Source of the DNA: Bathymodiolus brooksi
Taxonomy: Eukaryota; Mollusca; Bivalvia; Mytilida; Modiolidae
Length of the DNA: 64,000 nucleotides
Reading direction: 5' to 3'
Assembly: GCA_963680875.1 (NCBI GenBank)
Contig: OY804579.1
Span: 77,923,095-77,987,094 of the forward strand
Positions 10,701 to 25,700 of the stretch are shown here, piece by piece. The notes under the pieces are model-generated. The model ran no database searches and had not been told where the DNA came from. It saw nothing but the letters and a program-made list of their open reading frames with translations. Both the position numbers and the translations under genes were made by a program. The first letter of the stretch is position 1. Each line of letters begins with the position of its first letter.

Positions 10701-13700
10701 ATATCATAAGGATGTGTGCTACCTATATATTATTTAGGGGCCGTCGTGATCGTGATCGTATGGTAGTTGGATTTATAACTACCTATGCAATCAGTACCTA
10801 TCACCACTAACGTTGTGAGTTCGAATCGCGTTCAGACGAGGTGCACGCAATACAACATTATGTGATAAAGTTTGGTATCTCCATGTACTTCGTTTCCTCC
10901 ACACAAAAATTGATGGCCACATATGGCTGAATTATTGTTGAAAATGGCGTTAAACACCATAACCCTCCCACCAGCACCCCACTTATTTTGCTTGTGGGGG
11001 GAGAGGGGTGCTTGTTTCTTAAAAAAAAAATTTAAGGTCACACCAAAAAATTTTCTTGTTCTTCGGATTTTCCAGACAAAAATAGTGAGGCGGCGAGCGA
11101 AATTATTTTTCATGAAAATGAAGCGACATTTTTTTTCCCTCTAAAGGAACTAGTTTTGATTGGTTGTGTCCAGTATATGATATCTTGAAAATATTGTGCA
11201 AAATTATAATGTGTAAAACAAATAATGTGTGTCCTCCTGGCTAAAACCGTTTGAATGGAAACCACTGTATACATGTCGTTGACGATGAACAACATGGCGG
11301 GTGTTGTACAAGAAGCAGGAACTGCTAACCTTTCTGAAGCACCCGAGTGTTGCTGTTCAATGTTTTTATTTAGTTTTTTATGTGATGTTGTTCTTTGTTG
11401 GTATTTGTCTTCTTGTGCCCTATTCTGTTTTTGTCCCCGAATTTCCCGTACTTTGATGAAACTTTCGTTTCTTCCTTTTCCGTAAATAATTGTACTGTTT
11501 ATTGTTGTATAATTATGTCCTTCTACCTGCGTAACTGCATATTAGGGACCAATTATAGGGTTCTCGTAACTGTGGGGTTGCTAATTCCCAACGAGATAAC
11601 CACCCGCTAATAATATGAGCATGCAATAATTACCTTAATACTAGTATCGACTCTTAATAACAATCGTTATAGCGTCTGACCTGCTTCAAGTCAGCTATCG
11701 GAATGAGACTGGACCCAGGCTACTTTCGGGCAGGTTGATGAGGTCAGCATCCCAACATCCCATTGGCCGCAGGCAAGCGTCACAGGCTTCCACGTCACAT
11801 CTCCTCCATCAGTGTGGAGCACACAGACGCACACCCCAGCGTAGTTTCACCATACTCCCTCCTCTTTCTTCCAGGGAGCCCCTGCGACCGATACTATTCT
11901 CTCAAGAACACATGAAGGTTCCACCCCCAAGTCTCATCTGTCGGGCTGGGGATATTATCGATATAAAGGTATCTAAAACAACTTCACAAGTTAGAGGAGG
12001 TCAAACCATTCATCAAATGACAAATAATATAATCCATGAATGCATATAAACACGAGTACCAGTACTGCTGTATCTCCATAGTATCCGTACACCAAATATC
12101 ATCTGGGCACATACACAATTGGCCCAAACCATGCCAAAAATCAAGAAATGAACCACTTAATCAGTCAACATACCGATATGTCACTACCCAAAAAATATAC
12201 ATAATAACTATTAAACCGAGGAAACTATCATTTCCAAACAAGTCATTGACTTAACTAGTCAATAAACATTACTACCCAAGAAATATATACAACTGTTAAA
12301 CCCGAGGAAACCGTCACTTCCACCGAGTAAAGCGTATAATAGCCGACAACTCCTTTCGCGTTGTACAATATCTACGCTGTTCTGGTGTGAGGATGAAACT
12401 ACCATACGCGATAACGCGTTCTTCGCCATTCTGAACTTGGATTAGTTCAGCCCCTATAGCTCTATCAGACGCATCCGTATCTAGTATGTAGTAATCATTC
12501 TTATTCGGCAAAGCCAAGACTGGTGCTGACAGCAGCAGCGCCTTCTCCTTGTCAAACGCTTGTTGTTGAGGTTGTTTCCACTGGAATTTAGCTTTTACAG
12601 TTATCTCGTACAATGGTCCGAGACTTTAGCAAATTCTTTGATAAAGCTGCGATGGTAATTGGCAAACCCCTAAAACCTCTCTACATGTCGTGTGCAAGTT
12701 GGCCTAGGCCAGTCTTGAACAGGTTTTAAATTTTGGTTCCCAATTTCCAAACCTAAGAACTCAACAGTCTTTGTGAAAAGTACACATTTTCTAGGTTTCA
12801 ATTTCAGCCGATATTTTCTGAAACGCCCAAAGACATATCTTAAGTTGGTATGATGTGACTGAAAATCGCTCCCTAGGACCAATATGTCATATAGGAAAGC
12901 CAATATATTGTTCCAGGTTAAACCACGTAGGACCTGTCACCAAGTTCATCACACCGGCGTAAGTCCCTGGGGCATTACATCACCCAAAACTCATCTTGAC
13001 GCACTCAAAAAGTCCGAACTTTGTGGTGAACGCTGTCTTTTTTTCTATCTTCTGGTTTTATTCCTACCTGCCAATATGTACTATTGGCATCAAGCTTTGA
13101 GTACCAGATGTTTCCGGCCAAAGTATCCAGACATTCTTCAATTAACGGCAAGGGAACAACATATTTAACCGTCACTGAGTTCAAAGCACGATAGTCTATG
13201 CACCATCGTACTCCACCGTCTCGTTTACGGATTAACACAGGAGCAGATGCCCATTCTGAGATGGAGGGTTGAATAACTCCGGCATCTAGCAACTTCTGAA
13301 GGTGTGCCTCTTCTTCATCTACAAAACATGCAGGTGTTCTTCGCATTCTCTGTTTTACGGGTTTAGCAGTACCCGTATCGATGGCATGTTCTAATTCCGT
13401 GAAGTTACCTAGGTCTAAGTCATCCTGAGCTTTCTGTAATATTAATGGGACACAATTGCAGTCTTTACCATCACTATTTGTATCTGTATCTGTATCTGGT
13501 ACGTTGTAGAACCCAACTATGGTTTTTAATCAATGGGTAGAGAGAGCGCCGATGGCGGTCTTTATTGGCGCTGATTCCTTAGAGCGGTCTTAAATGCTTC
13601 TAAGGAATTTGCATGCACGACAATGTTTGGCAGATGGTTCCAATGAATTACGGTGTCCACAAAGAAAGAATGTTGGTACTGCTGTTTCTTGTAGTCTGGT

Positions 13701-16700
13701 AATTCAAGTCCTTTCGTATTATTGCATGTACGTTTCTCTACTATATTTGATGTTATATAATCTTCAAAATGTTTTGCTTTGATGTTCCTTTTCGGTCTAG
13801 CTAATTTGACGAAATTATATGTTGGTAGTGCCGGTACCAACCCTTCAACCACCTTGTACATTAGGATCACCATAATATGTTACTACACTGGTTATGAGAA
13901 TTAAGATATTGTATCGATACTCTGCCTATGAATGATCCTTTTGATTTATTACAAGATACCAAGTCTTACATTATAGGGGATATCAAAAGAAATCAGGATG
14001 TAAACATTTTATTACAAGACTTCACATCGAAAAAAACGAACCGGAAATGTTTACCGCTAACAAAATATACGGAAAATACCGGACCGGAAATGATTTTTTC
14101 CGGATTTAAAAAAAATATAAAAAAATATGAATTCGGCAAAAATCAGAGCAGCGATTCCGTCGAACAAGACATCAATTTGGTATGGCCTTATTGTTTTGTT
14201 TTTAGTTGGGTTTTTTTTTGGGGAGGGTGGGGGGGGGGGGGGGGGGGGTTGGAAATTGCTAAGTTGACCTATCATGTCCAAATGTCAACCCAATGCTTCG
14301 AAATTTAATAATTTAAAATAATTAATTGAATGAGAATAGAACCTCCTAATAAATAAAACTTTAGCCAGTTATCTGTCTTGTGAAAAATAAATGTAATGTT
14401 AAAAAAGTACATGTATACATTCATAAACTGAATATATTAATGTGCATTGATATAAAAGTGATATTTTCAAATTATTTTATTTCTACTCATACAAAAAAAT
14501 ATAAAATCCTAAACTATTTATACTATCATTTGATATTTCCATTCATCTGAAACCTTCTGGTATTTAATCAGGCAAAACATAGCTTCGAGACAGTGCTGTT
14601 CCTAATCTAATAATGTTTCATCAAAATCTTATTAAGAAATCTTCACATCCTTGTCAAAAATTGTAATTAACAAAGAGTCTGGTAAAAGTAAGAGTTGATA
14701 ACGGCTATGGCTAAATAAGATATACAAAATGTCATTTAAATCCTTATAATTCGAAGACATACACAATTTCTTTATTTTTAACTGATACTAGAGATTATCT
14801 CTTTTGAACATATTAACATTTACTCATTAGGGAAAGAAAGTTTAAACAGTGATGGTCAATGTTAGCAATACAACGAATATGAACAAACAAACAATCACCT
14901 CTCATATTAACTCACTGAATACAACAACAAAAACCACGACATATTGTAACAAATTATTATATCCTACATATGATAGTATCCGGGGGATAAAATTTGTGTA
15001 CAATTTTTATCCATCTGGGATAAAATATTTAAGAAATTTTATCCATTGTGTAAGAATAATATCTTTTCCATAGGATATTATTTCTTAAAAACTTAGGATA
15101 ACATTTCTCTGATATAATATCCCAGATGGATAATAGTTGTACACAAATTGTATCCCTTGGATAATATAAAAGGTATTAAGTAGAAAAGGAATTTTATCCC
15201 AGAATACTTTAATTTATGTAAACAAGGGACATAATAAAAGTCTAAGAGATCAATATATATTTAGCTACAAGTAAATGAGGTTAATAACTCACCTTCACCA
15301 ACTCTATAATACATCATATTTTCTTTTAATATGAAGGATTCTGCACGTTTTCTAAATGCCCTCTTTTCATTAGCTGTAAGCTTTCCATTATATTCTTTTT
15401 TTGTTAAATATCTTAACAAATTATTGTATTCACTTCCATCCATGATGTTAGGGTTGTAATGTACTAATGATTTGTTTAATTATCATAAGACATATTGAAT
15501 AAAACGTTTTAGTAACATAGAATATTAAGGATATAATATACATGTAAATGATATAATGTCCCATAGGATAATCTTTCATTAATTTTATATCCTAGGATAT
15601 AATCATTGTTATTTATTTTATCCCTTTAGGATAATAAATCATTTAAATATTTTATCCACAAAGGACAAATTAGCTAAAATATTTATCTTTCATTAATTTT
15701 ATATCCTAGGATATAATCATTGTAATTCATTTTATCCCTTTAGGATAATAAATCATTTAAAGATTTTATCCACAAAAGACAAATTAGCTAAAATATTTTA
15801 TCCATCAGAGAGGATAAAATATTGATGACAAGGATGTGTTTTCCTTTAAATATCCTTCAGGATATTTTTTCTCTAAAATTAAATCCCCTGGGACATTTTA
15901 TTCTAGGGATGATATTTATGATTACAATATGACGTTAAAATCCAGGTCCTGGCTTGAGACAGGCACACATCCAAGGTAAAATTGGTATTTGCTGCTTCTC
16001 CGCTAAGCACACAGCTTTAGCGAGTAAAAGCAAAGACGCAAAGACTGGTTGGGCTAGTACAAAGCAGACATCATCATTTCATTGAATGCAGCATTTTCTG
16101 GTCATGATATAGCTGAATAATTGCTCGAAATCTGAATATCAATTGTACGCCGTATGTTGTGATGAGGCTCAGCAAATGTTATTGTAAACTTTCCCTTTAT
16201 TAGAGTTTAATTCTAGTATTCGAAATTTAGACCAAAAGTTCGTTCCATTTTGTTTGTAGTGAAGTAATATGATGTTGTGAAAGTCTTGCTCGTCAATGCC
16301 TGTAGCGAGACCACCAAATAATAGATTTATTAGTTTTTATAAATATTTTAACCATTTTAACACTGATCATGTTTATAAAAGAAAACGTTGGATGATGATC
16401 ATAATCAAATTATTTGTATTATCTATTCAAAAGTGGTCTGGATAGAACTTTGTACTAAATGTCGCGGTGTATTCTGAGCTGAGACCCTCAATTTGAAATC
16501 ATCTTTTGTTCGCTTTTCTTAGAAGATAAAGAAAAGAATCGCCAATACTAATAGGAAAACTCAATTATGATCTTCATTGGCTGACATGTTTAACATGTGT
16601 AAAGATTTCCAGAGATCAGGAATTGAATCTTATGTGTGATATTCAAGCAAACATGGAAAGTCAATCCAGTACAGAAAGGTTTTCTTGTTTTCTTGTTTTC

Positions 16701-19700
16701 TTTATTCAGATCACGTTGTAGTTTTGTTTCAAAACGTTTTATTGTATCTTCATTTCACCAAGCACTGTCACAGTCAGTTCGAGAACAGAAGATGCCCTTT
16801 GTATAGATCCTTCTGTCAATAGTGTAGGAGGAATTGTATATAACTCAATTAATTCTGTGTTATTTATTATCAATTATTTATCTATTGTCTAGATCTAAAC
16901 AGCTTATTAAGGATGCAATTCATGACAACGATTTCTTAAAGAATCTTGATTCTACACAAGTTCGTGAGATTGTTGACTGTATGTATGAGAAGAGGATAAA
17001 GCAGGGTCATTATATAATTAGAGAAGGTGATGCTGGTCAACATCTGTATGTGTCGGCAGGTAGGTTCAAACTAACTTACATCCATACTGTCTCCGTAACC
17101 TAGTAAACTGATAGCATTACCGCCACAATATGGATGGGTCATCGGGGTGGGGGATAAAGCAGGGTCATTATATAATTAGAGAAGGTGATGTTGGTCAACA
17201 TCTGTATGTGTTGTAAGGTAGGTTCAAAATAGCTTATATCCATATATGTACTGTCCCAATAACCTAGTAAACTTATGACATCACATTGGCAGTATTTATG
17301 GGTCATCGGGTTGGTTCAAGATCATAATATCCACATACCAGCATTCAAACATGTGCCAGTAACGAACAAACTTTTAGCCTCACATTGGCAATATATATAT
17401 GAGTCATCATCGGGTTGGTTCAAGACAAAAATATCCATATACCAGCATCCATACATGTACTGTCCCAGTAAACTAGTAAACTTATTGCATCACATTGGCA
17501 GTATTTATGGGTCATCAGATTGATTCAAGACAAAAATATCCGTATACCAGCACATATTTAATGTTCTATTCGTCTTGACTTCCATTTGTTTTGTAGGGGT
17601 TTCATGTTTTATTTATGTTATTTGTATGTATTTACTATACTGATGTTCAACGCGATTTTCACATCAGATGATGTTCGTGTCGTTTAACAGTAACACGACG
17701 GTTGTCACATGTGGAACAGGAACAGGTAACCCATACGAAGCACCTGAGTTCACCCCCAGCTTTAATCTGATTGGGTTGCTCGGTTTTTAGTTTTCTGTGT
17801 ACTGTTTTGTAGATCGTTGTTGGTCCTTTTGTCCTTTTTCCTTTGGTCATTTTGTTGTCTGTCCTTAGATTTACGGCTTCTGATTACCCCTTTGGTATCT
17901 TAGATTTACGGCTTCTGATTATCCCTTTGGTATCTTAGATTTATGGCTTCTGATTACCCCTTTGGTATCTTAGATTTATGGCTTCCGATTACCCCCTTGG
18001 TATCTTAGATTTATGACTTATGATTACCCCTTTGGTATCTTAGATTTATGGCTTCTGATTACGCCTTTGGTATCTTAGATTTATGGCTTCTGATTACCCC
18101 TTTGGTATCTTAGATTTACGGCTTCTGATTACCCCTTTGGTATCTTAGATTTACGGCTTCTGATTACTCCTTTGGTATCTTAGATTTATGACTTCTGATT
18201 ACCCCTTTGGTATCTTAGATTTACGGCTTCTGATTACCCCTTTGGTATCTTAGATTTATGGCTTCTGATTACCCCTTTGGTATCTTAGATTTACGGCTTC
18301 TGATTACCCCTTTGGTATCTTAGATTTACGGCTTCTGATTACCCCTTTGGTATCTTAGATTTACGGCTTCTGATTACCCCTTTGGTATCTTCAAACCTTT
18401 TTTCTAACATGATGCATTGTATTGTCAATATCTGAATGTGTACTTCGAAATATTCACTTCTAATGTGGATGGTAATGGATATTTTTCACTTAAAGGGGCA
18501 TTAGCTACGATTTTCACCAAAAAAATTGTATGTTTTGGAAATTGGTAAATAGCTTTAAAATGATGAAATAAAGGTAAATATTTCACATTAAACAGCTTAT
18601 CGAACCACTTTTCGCCTTTTGAGAACGAAAATTACCATCGATTAGTTATTTCCTTGCAAGCAAATAATTTGACCTCGCTTTTTTCCGTATGCAACTGACC
18701 TTACTAGTGACAGGTAAAAACGAATAATTTGTATTTTGTCGCTTATTAACTGCAAACTTGCATGGTACTTTGTCCGTAATTAACACCGACTAAAAGCAGA
18801 TTCACAAAAAATAAGAAATAAGTGCATTGTTGTACTGATTTAATGACGATTCGACAAACTCCGTAAACAATGTCGATAATTAATAAGATAGCGTCCATCT
18901 CTTGATCGATCTCAAAACACGAGCAGTAGCACGATTTTTCCCCGATGCGCATAACATTTATAAGTTACAGAAACACGTTTTATTAAGGCATCAATCACAT
19001 TTGATAGCTTTTACGGGTAACAAAAATTTACGATTTGGCAGATAATGCCCCTTTAAGCATATATTTATCCATACTAATTACAAGTCTTTTACAGTGTAGC
19101 TTGATATAGGCTGAAAGCTATATATAACAAAACATCTAATAAAAATGTACCATTGTCTTATCATGGGTAGACTCAAAGCAATATTAAACAATCATTAAAT
19201 CATTAAAAAATGTACCATTGTTTTATGACATGTAGGCTAAATCAATATATAACTACACATCTGATAGCAGTGCAATACAGGGGCGGATCCAGGATTTCAA
19301 GTTAGGGGGGGGGGGGGGGGCGCACTTAAAAAAATTGCGCCGAACAAAGGGAGGCGCGAAAATTTTTGGGGTATTTCGTGTGAAAAATCACGATTTTACG
19401 CCAAAAAATCATATTTTTTCCAATTTGGGGGGGGGGGGGGGTGCGTGCAGGGTGCCCCCCCCCTGGATCCGCCCCTGCAATACAGCATTGTCTTGTTTCC
19501 GGCAGGTAGGCTCAAATCAATATTGTAACATGAATGCATTATTTTCCTATGAATTGTTTTTGGCTTGTATGTAAACAACAGCTGTGAACTATGTAATAAT
19601 ACACCCAGATACGAGATATTGCACACTTTAGATCTGGGATGTAGTTTTATTACTCTCAGAGAGCCATACAGTAATCAACGACCTAAATGTGATATTGCAT

Positions 19701-22700
19701 GGGTTCATGTTACAAATCATTTATGCCAAATAGCTAATAGTAAGGTACCATTGTTTTGTTGTCGACATGTGCATTAAAACAATAAAAAAACTAAATATTT
19801 TATCAAAGTGCAGGAGCATTCTATTGTTCACAACACATTTGACCAAACATCTAATAAAAACATGCCAATGTCTTGACAACATAAGTCAGTTGCAGGCAGG
19901 GTTGTCATTTGGAGATCCGAGTGCTGTTCTCTGTTAAACCTGCAGGGTATTGAATGTACTTCAACAGTCGAGAGAGTAGATAACTCTAGCGCGGGGTCCC
20001 TTAAACATGGGGCCCAATTGGTAGCAATTGACTGAAGGCCGACCCTGGTTGTAGGTTCACCAGTTGTAAGACACTGACACCATAGTTATTATACAACATT
20101 GCTTTTGCATTTATACATGTGCCTGTATGATATGTTCCATTCCTCAAGACTGACCCAGTGTAAACACGTTACTCTAGAGATTCCATTAAGTATTTTATCA
20201 TAATCTTTTAATTAGTATATAAAATAATGTTTCTTTTGTTAAGGGTGTATACTTGAAGGTACTTATATGGACATGTTGTATTGACCCTTCGGTATTCTCT
20301 AACGTATATTTCAAAAGAGAAATAATTATATTGTATTAAATTATCTTTATTTGACCAATAAATTGTAGGGAATCGTCGAAAATGTTAGGAAATATGTATT
20401 TTTATGGATCATGTAATTGCTTTGTAGTTTCTATGGCACTTTTTTAAATTTAATGTGGTACATTTTTTTTTTATTTATTAACATACTTGTCCATTGATAT
20501 AATGAGATTATCTGGTCTCTTTGAATACTGTTTAATAAGAAAGAAGGCATGATTATCCTTTGCGAGAACCTGGGTTCATCGCCGGGTTGAACCTGGGTTC
20601 ATCGCCGGGTTGTTAGAGGAGTCCGAAGAGCTCATCTTTTTAGTTTTCTGTGTTGTGTTTTTTCTTTTATTTGTTTTCGTTGTGTGTCTCATGTTGCCTC
20701 TTTCTCTAGATTGTCCATGGGTAAAGGCCCCTTCAGTTATCTCTAAAGTTTATTAGGTAGTATATTTTGTGGAGAGGGCCGTATCTTATTGTGTTTTTGT
20801 GTATGTTTGCGTATAGTGATGCCCAACGTTTTGTCCTATCTTTGCGTTCTGAGTTCCGTGTTGTGATGTCCGCTGTGGTTCCCGCATATAAACGATGTTT
20901 GGTTCGTTTTTACCTCCAGTTGTTTGTAGGAAGTCTCATGTCTTGTTTACATTATTTGTCCCTGTTTGCGTATACAATAGTGGTTTCTCTGGATTGGCCA
21001 TTTTGGTTGCCCCTTCTGTTTTCTCTAACATCTTTTTTGACCTGGTCTCCATGTGGTTTCTTCGGAAGGTTCTTTTATATTTCCTTTTTTCCCCTCTTTT
21101 TGTGTTGTATTTTACTATTGTTATATTCTTTGCTTATCTGGATAATGATTTTATGTACAATTCTCAACCTTGACATTTTGGCTGTATCGGGATTTGTGCA
21201 GTTAACAATTCTCAACCTTGACATTTTGACTGTATCTGTTTTAGTGCTTTAGTATTGTATGTTTAATTAATATAATACTCACTGCCATATAGTAATGATC
21301 AGTCTTATTGATTGGAGGATAAGTAGACATAGAATAACGTGCATTTTCTTTAAGTTACTAGTACTATAAACGGCTATATGTACAAGATGTTAAGAGTCGA
21401 AGACACACAGTTTAATGGCGACATGCACTAATTGTACAAATAGATATAATACTGACTCACCCTACGACTGATATCAGAAAAAATAAAAACGTAGATCTAT
21501 AATTTAGTGTGCGCTACACGTTTCTAGAATAGCTTTCATCGGATGCGATCAATGCCAAAATATTAGAAAGCCAAATAGCTTAATGTATTTGGGAGCAAGA
21601 AAACCAAAGGACCGCAGGATAGCAAAAACTCTTTTTCACTAGAAATATGTATACTGATATGCATTACATATTGAAAGTACATTGTAGGTATGTGTGGGCA
21701 TTTGTCTACAAATACAAACAAAGAGGGGACTTCATAGGGTGGATAATAAAACTTACCATTTGGTTAAAAGAAATTTAATAATGAAAAATATATCTTCCAT
21801 ATTCTAATAGCGAATTTTCAAACACCCAAAAGAACAGAACACACACAGGAAATATGTCTTCATAAACCTTCTTGTCTGAAATGAACACAACTTCAATTGA
21901 AAACAGGTTTAAAGTCAAGTATTCTTTGTTCCATTTGAATCAATTGTCTGTCACCTAATATTGAATAATTCAGCTGATTCTAATTGTTCAGAATAAAATC
22001 AATTTAATTAAATATTCCAAGGATTTATATAGTAGGATAAATCCTTGAATATTCTCAGTTCATTAAAAATGTATTAAATTTCAAACTCGAACACAAACAA
22101 AAGTGACACATAAATGATATGAAAGACAAGAGTGTCTGAAAACTGTACTAGCGAAATAGAGAAATGGAAGTTTCGTTTTAATAATGTAATTTTTACCTAC
22201 TGAGGAAATGTATTTGACAACAACCTCTGTGCACTGTCTTTGGTACAATTTCGCTTTTAGCCACTTTCCAGAAGAAGAAACAACACTTGCATGTCGGAAA
22301 CTCTGACATATATTGACTTGAAAGCAAAGTCAAATTGAGATTTATAATACTGCACATCAATTACACAACAATTCATTATAAGGCTATGAAAAGCAGAATG
22401 ATATAAAATGTCGGAAAGTTAGTCTGGGAGGGGGAAGGGGGGCTATTGATATGACTATAAAGAGGCAGCTTTCTATCGACAGCTATTTAAGCTATATTCT
22501 GATGTTTGTGTTATGGAAAACGATAGATTCGGTGGAGGGTTTGTGATGGTTTGGGGGGATTTCTCATTGTGTGAAACCACCTCATGATCATCTAGGGCAA
22601 TTTTACAACTAGCTATGCATTGTACGACATCAAGATCAGTCCCTCGTGTATCCTTTTCTCGAATAACATTTTAAAGATACAGATACAGAAGTCGTAAATC

Positions 22701-25700
22701 GAAAAAGGACAGACAAAACAATGTCCAAAAGACAGAAGGACAGACAAAACAATGTCCAAAAGACAGAAGGACAGACAACACAATGGCCAAAAGAAGAAGG
22801 ATAAAAGGACAAACAACGCTCTACAAAACATTTTACAGAAAACTAAAGATCGATCAACACGAACCCCACTAAAAATCAGGGTGAACTTACATTGTAACAG
22901 GATAATGTGAAGACGGAACTAACCAGGCTTTTTCGATACTTGTTAAACCAAAACAATCTCCCAATTCTCCACTGGCTACCCCATAGTCCAAATATGTAAC
23001 CGAACTGGCATTTGTGGGACGAGCTGTACAGAAAGGACCAGAAAACGTGTCAACGTCACAAAGTTGCTCAGCTCACACATGTATTTCGTCATGAATGGAA
23101 CAACAACACAACTGGTCAATATTTAATCAATAATGAACATCATCCATACGAGTCCTGTAAAACATTTGATATACAGTCAAACCTGCCCATGTGGTCACCC
23201 CTATTAAGCAGTCACCTGTATTAAAAGGTCACCTTTTCATGTCCTGTCATAGAAAATTTCATATGAATTTTTCCTCTTTTAAGAGGTTACCTGTCTTAAA
23301 AGACTGTCTTTTCTTTGTCCCAAAGGTGGCCTCTTAATACAGGTTTGACTGTGTTTGACTGTTATCATCAGTAAAACTTGCATTTCTATTTTTTTTGTCT
23401 CTCGCTGGTATAATACTATTAACAATGTATATACAGATAAATCGGTCATTATCACCATTAAATACAACATGTACATCTAATTTCATTGTGTCATTATTTT
23501 TTCACTGGCTTGTAGCAGATATTATTTTAGTATTCAGGGCATTGATAGCAGTGGATTAAGCTGGATCTTGTATTATACCTAATCTGTTCTAGTCTTGATT
23601 GGAAACATATAACACTTGACAGCTGTGTTATTGTATGTGTGTTGTTTAGAGTTATTATTTTACTCAATCAATTTCAAGAAAATAAAATGTTTTACTCTTA
23701 GACAACAAAATGCAAAAACATATTAGGTGTGTTATTTTCTCTGTGTAGTTTAATTTATTATTTTACTCAATCAGTTTAAAGAAAATAAAATGTTTTACCA
23801 TTAGACAACACAATGTAATAGCATATTAAGGGTATATACAATCTTAAAAGAAATTATTCCCAATCCTTCATGTTTTCGAATTCATCACCACAAAGCACTT
23901 CTTACAAGACACTCAATGTGAGCAAGTTGTCAGAGTTTGGTTAAATGTTATTGAACAATATGCAATTCGTACACATTAAGATTCAAGCGTACAAGGCATA
24001 TCAAATATAAATTAGAATCAATATTGTTAATGACAGGTGTAGCTAGTGGAGCAGGAACCGCTAACCCTTCCAAAGCACCTAAGTTCACCTCCGGTTTTTA
24101 GTGGAGATCATGTTGTTCGATCTTTTGTTTTCTGTGTATTGTTTTATAGATCATTGTTAGTTCTTTTATCCTTTTCTTTTCTTTGGCCATTGTATTGTCT
24201 GTACTTCTATTTACTGTTTCTGATTACCCCTTTGGTATCTTTTGACCATTGTATTGTCTGTACTTCTATTTACTGTTTCTGATTACCCCTTTGGTATCTT
24301 TTGACCATTGTATTGTCTGTACTTCTATTTACTGTTTCTGATTACCCCTTTGGTATCTTTTGGCCATTGTATTGTCTGTACTTCTATTTACTGTTTCTGA
24401 TTACCCCTTTGGTATCTTTTGACCATTGTATTGTCTGTACTTCTATTTACTGTTTCTGATTACCCCTTTGGTATCTTTTGACCATTGTATTGTCTGTACT
24501 TCTATTTACTGTTTCTGATTACCCCTTTGGTATCTTTTGACCATTGTATTGTCTGTACTTCTATTTACTGTTTCTGATTACCCCTTTGGTATCTTTTGGC
24601 CATTGTATTGTCTGTACTTCTATTTACTGTTTCTGATTACCCCTTTGGTATCTTTTGACCATTGTATTGTCTGTACTTCTATTTACTGTTTCTGATTACC
24701 ACTTTGGTATCTTTTGACCATTGTATTGTATGTACTTCTATTTACTGTTTCTGATTACCCCTTTGGTATCTTTTGACCATTGTATTGTCTGTACTTCTAT
24801 TTACTGTTTCTGATTACCCCTTTGGTATCTTTTGACCATTGTATTGTCTGTACTTCTATTTACTGTTTCTGATTACCCCTTAGGTATCTTTTGACCATTG
24901 TATTGTCTGTACTTCTATTTACTGTTTCTGATTACCCCTTTGGTATCTTTTGACCATTGTATTGTCTGTACTTCTATTTACTGTTTCTGATTACCACTTT
25001 GGTATCTTTTGACCATTGTATTGTCTGTACTTCTATTTACTGTTTCTGATTACCACTTTGGTATCTTGTGGTCATTGTATTGTCTGTACTTCTATTTACT
25101 GTTTCTGATTACCCCTTTGGTATCTTTTGACCATTGTATTGTCTGTACTTCTATTTACTGTTTCTGATTACCACTTTGGTATCTTTTGACCATTGTATTG
25201 TCTGTACTTCTATTTACTGTTTCTGATTACCCCTTTGGTATCTTTTGGCCATTGTATTGTCTGTACTTCTATTTACTGTTTCTGATTACCCCTTTGGTAT
25301 CTTTTGACCATTGTATTGTCTGTACTTCTATTTACTGTTTCTGATTACCCCTTTGGTATCTTGTGGCCATTGTATTGTCTGTACTTCTATTTACTGTTTC
25401 TGATTACCCCTTTGGTATCTTTTGGTCATTTTATCGTCTGTACTTCTATTTACTGTTTCTGATTACCCCTTTGGTATCTTTTGGTCATTGTATTGTCTGT
25501 ACTTCTATTTACTGTTTCTGATTACCCCTTTGGTATCTTTTGGCCATTGTATTGTCTGTACTTCTATTTACTGTTTCTGATTACCCCTTTGGTATCTTTT
25601 GACCATTGTATTGTCTACTTCTATTTACTGTTTCTGATTACTCCTTTGGTATCTTGTGGTCATTGTATTGTCTGTACTTCTATTTACTGTTTCTGATTAC

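Noticed and set aside
11735..12049. 104-codon frame in a GC-rich segment
   Set aside because: GC-rich composition keeps the frame open; no motif, and it lies beside a dead gypsy fragment.
13928..14308. 126-codon frame ending in a poly-G tract
   Set aside because: The end is translation of poly-G; the first part shows no family pattern and no good acceptor was seen.
20767..21252. 161-codon frame with a signal-peptide-like start
   Set aside because: T-rich, hydrophobic throughout, overlaps duplicated non-coding segments, and has no recognisable family.
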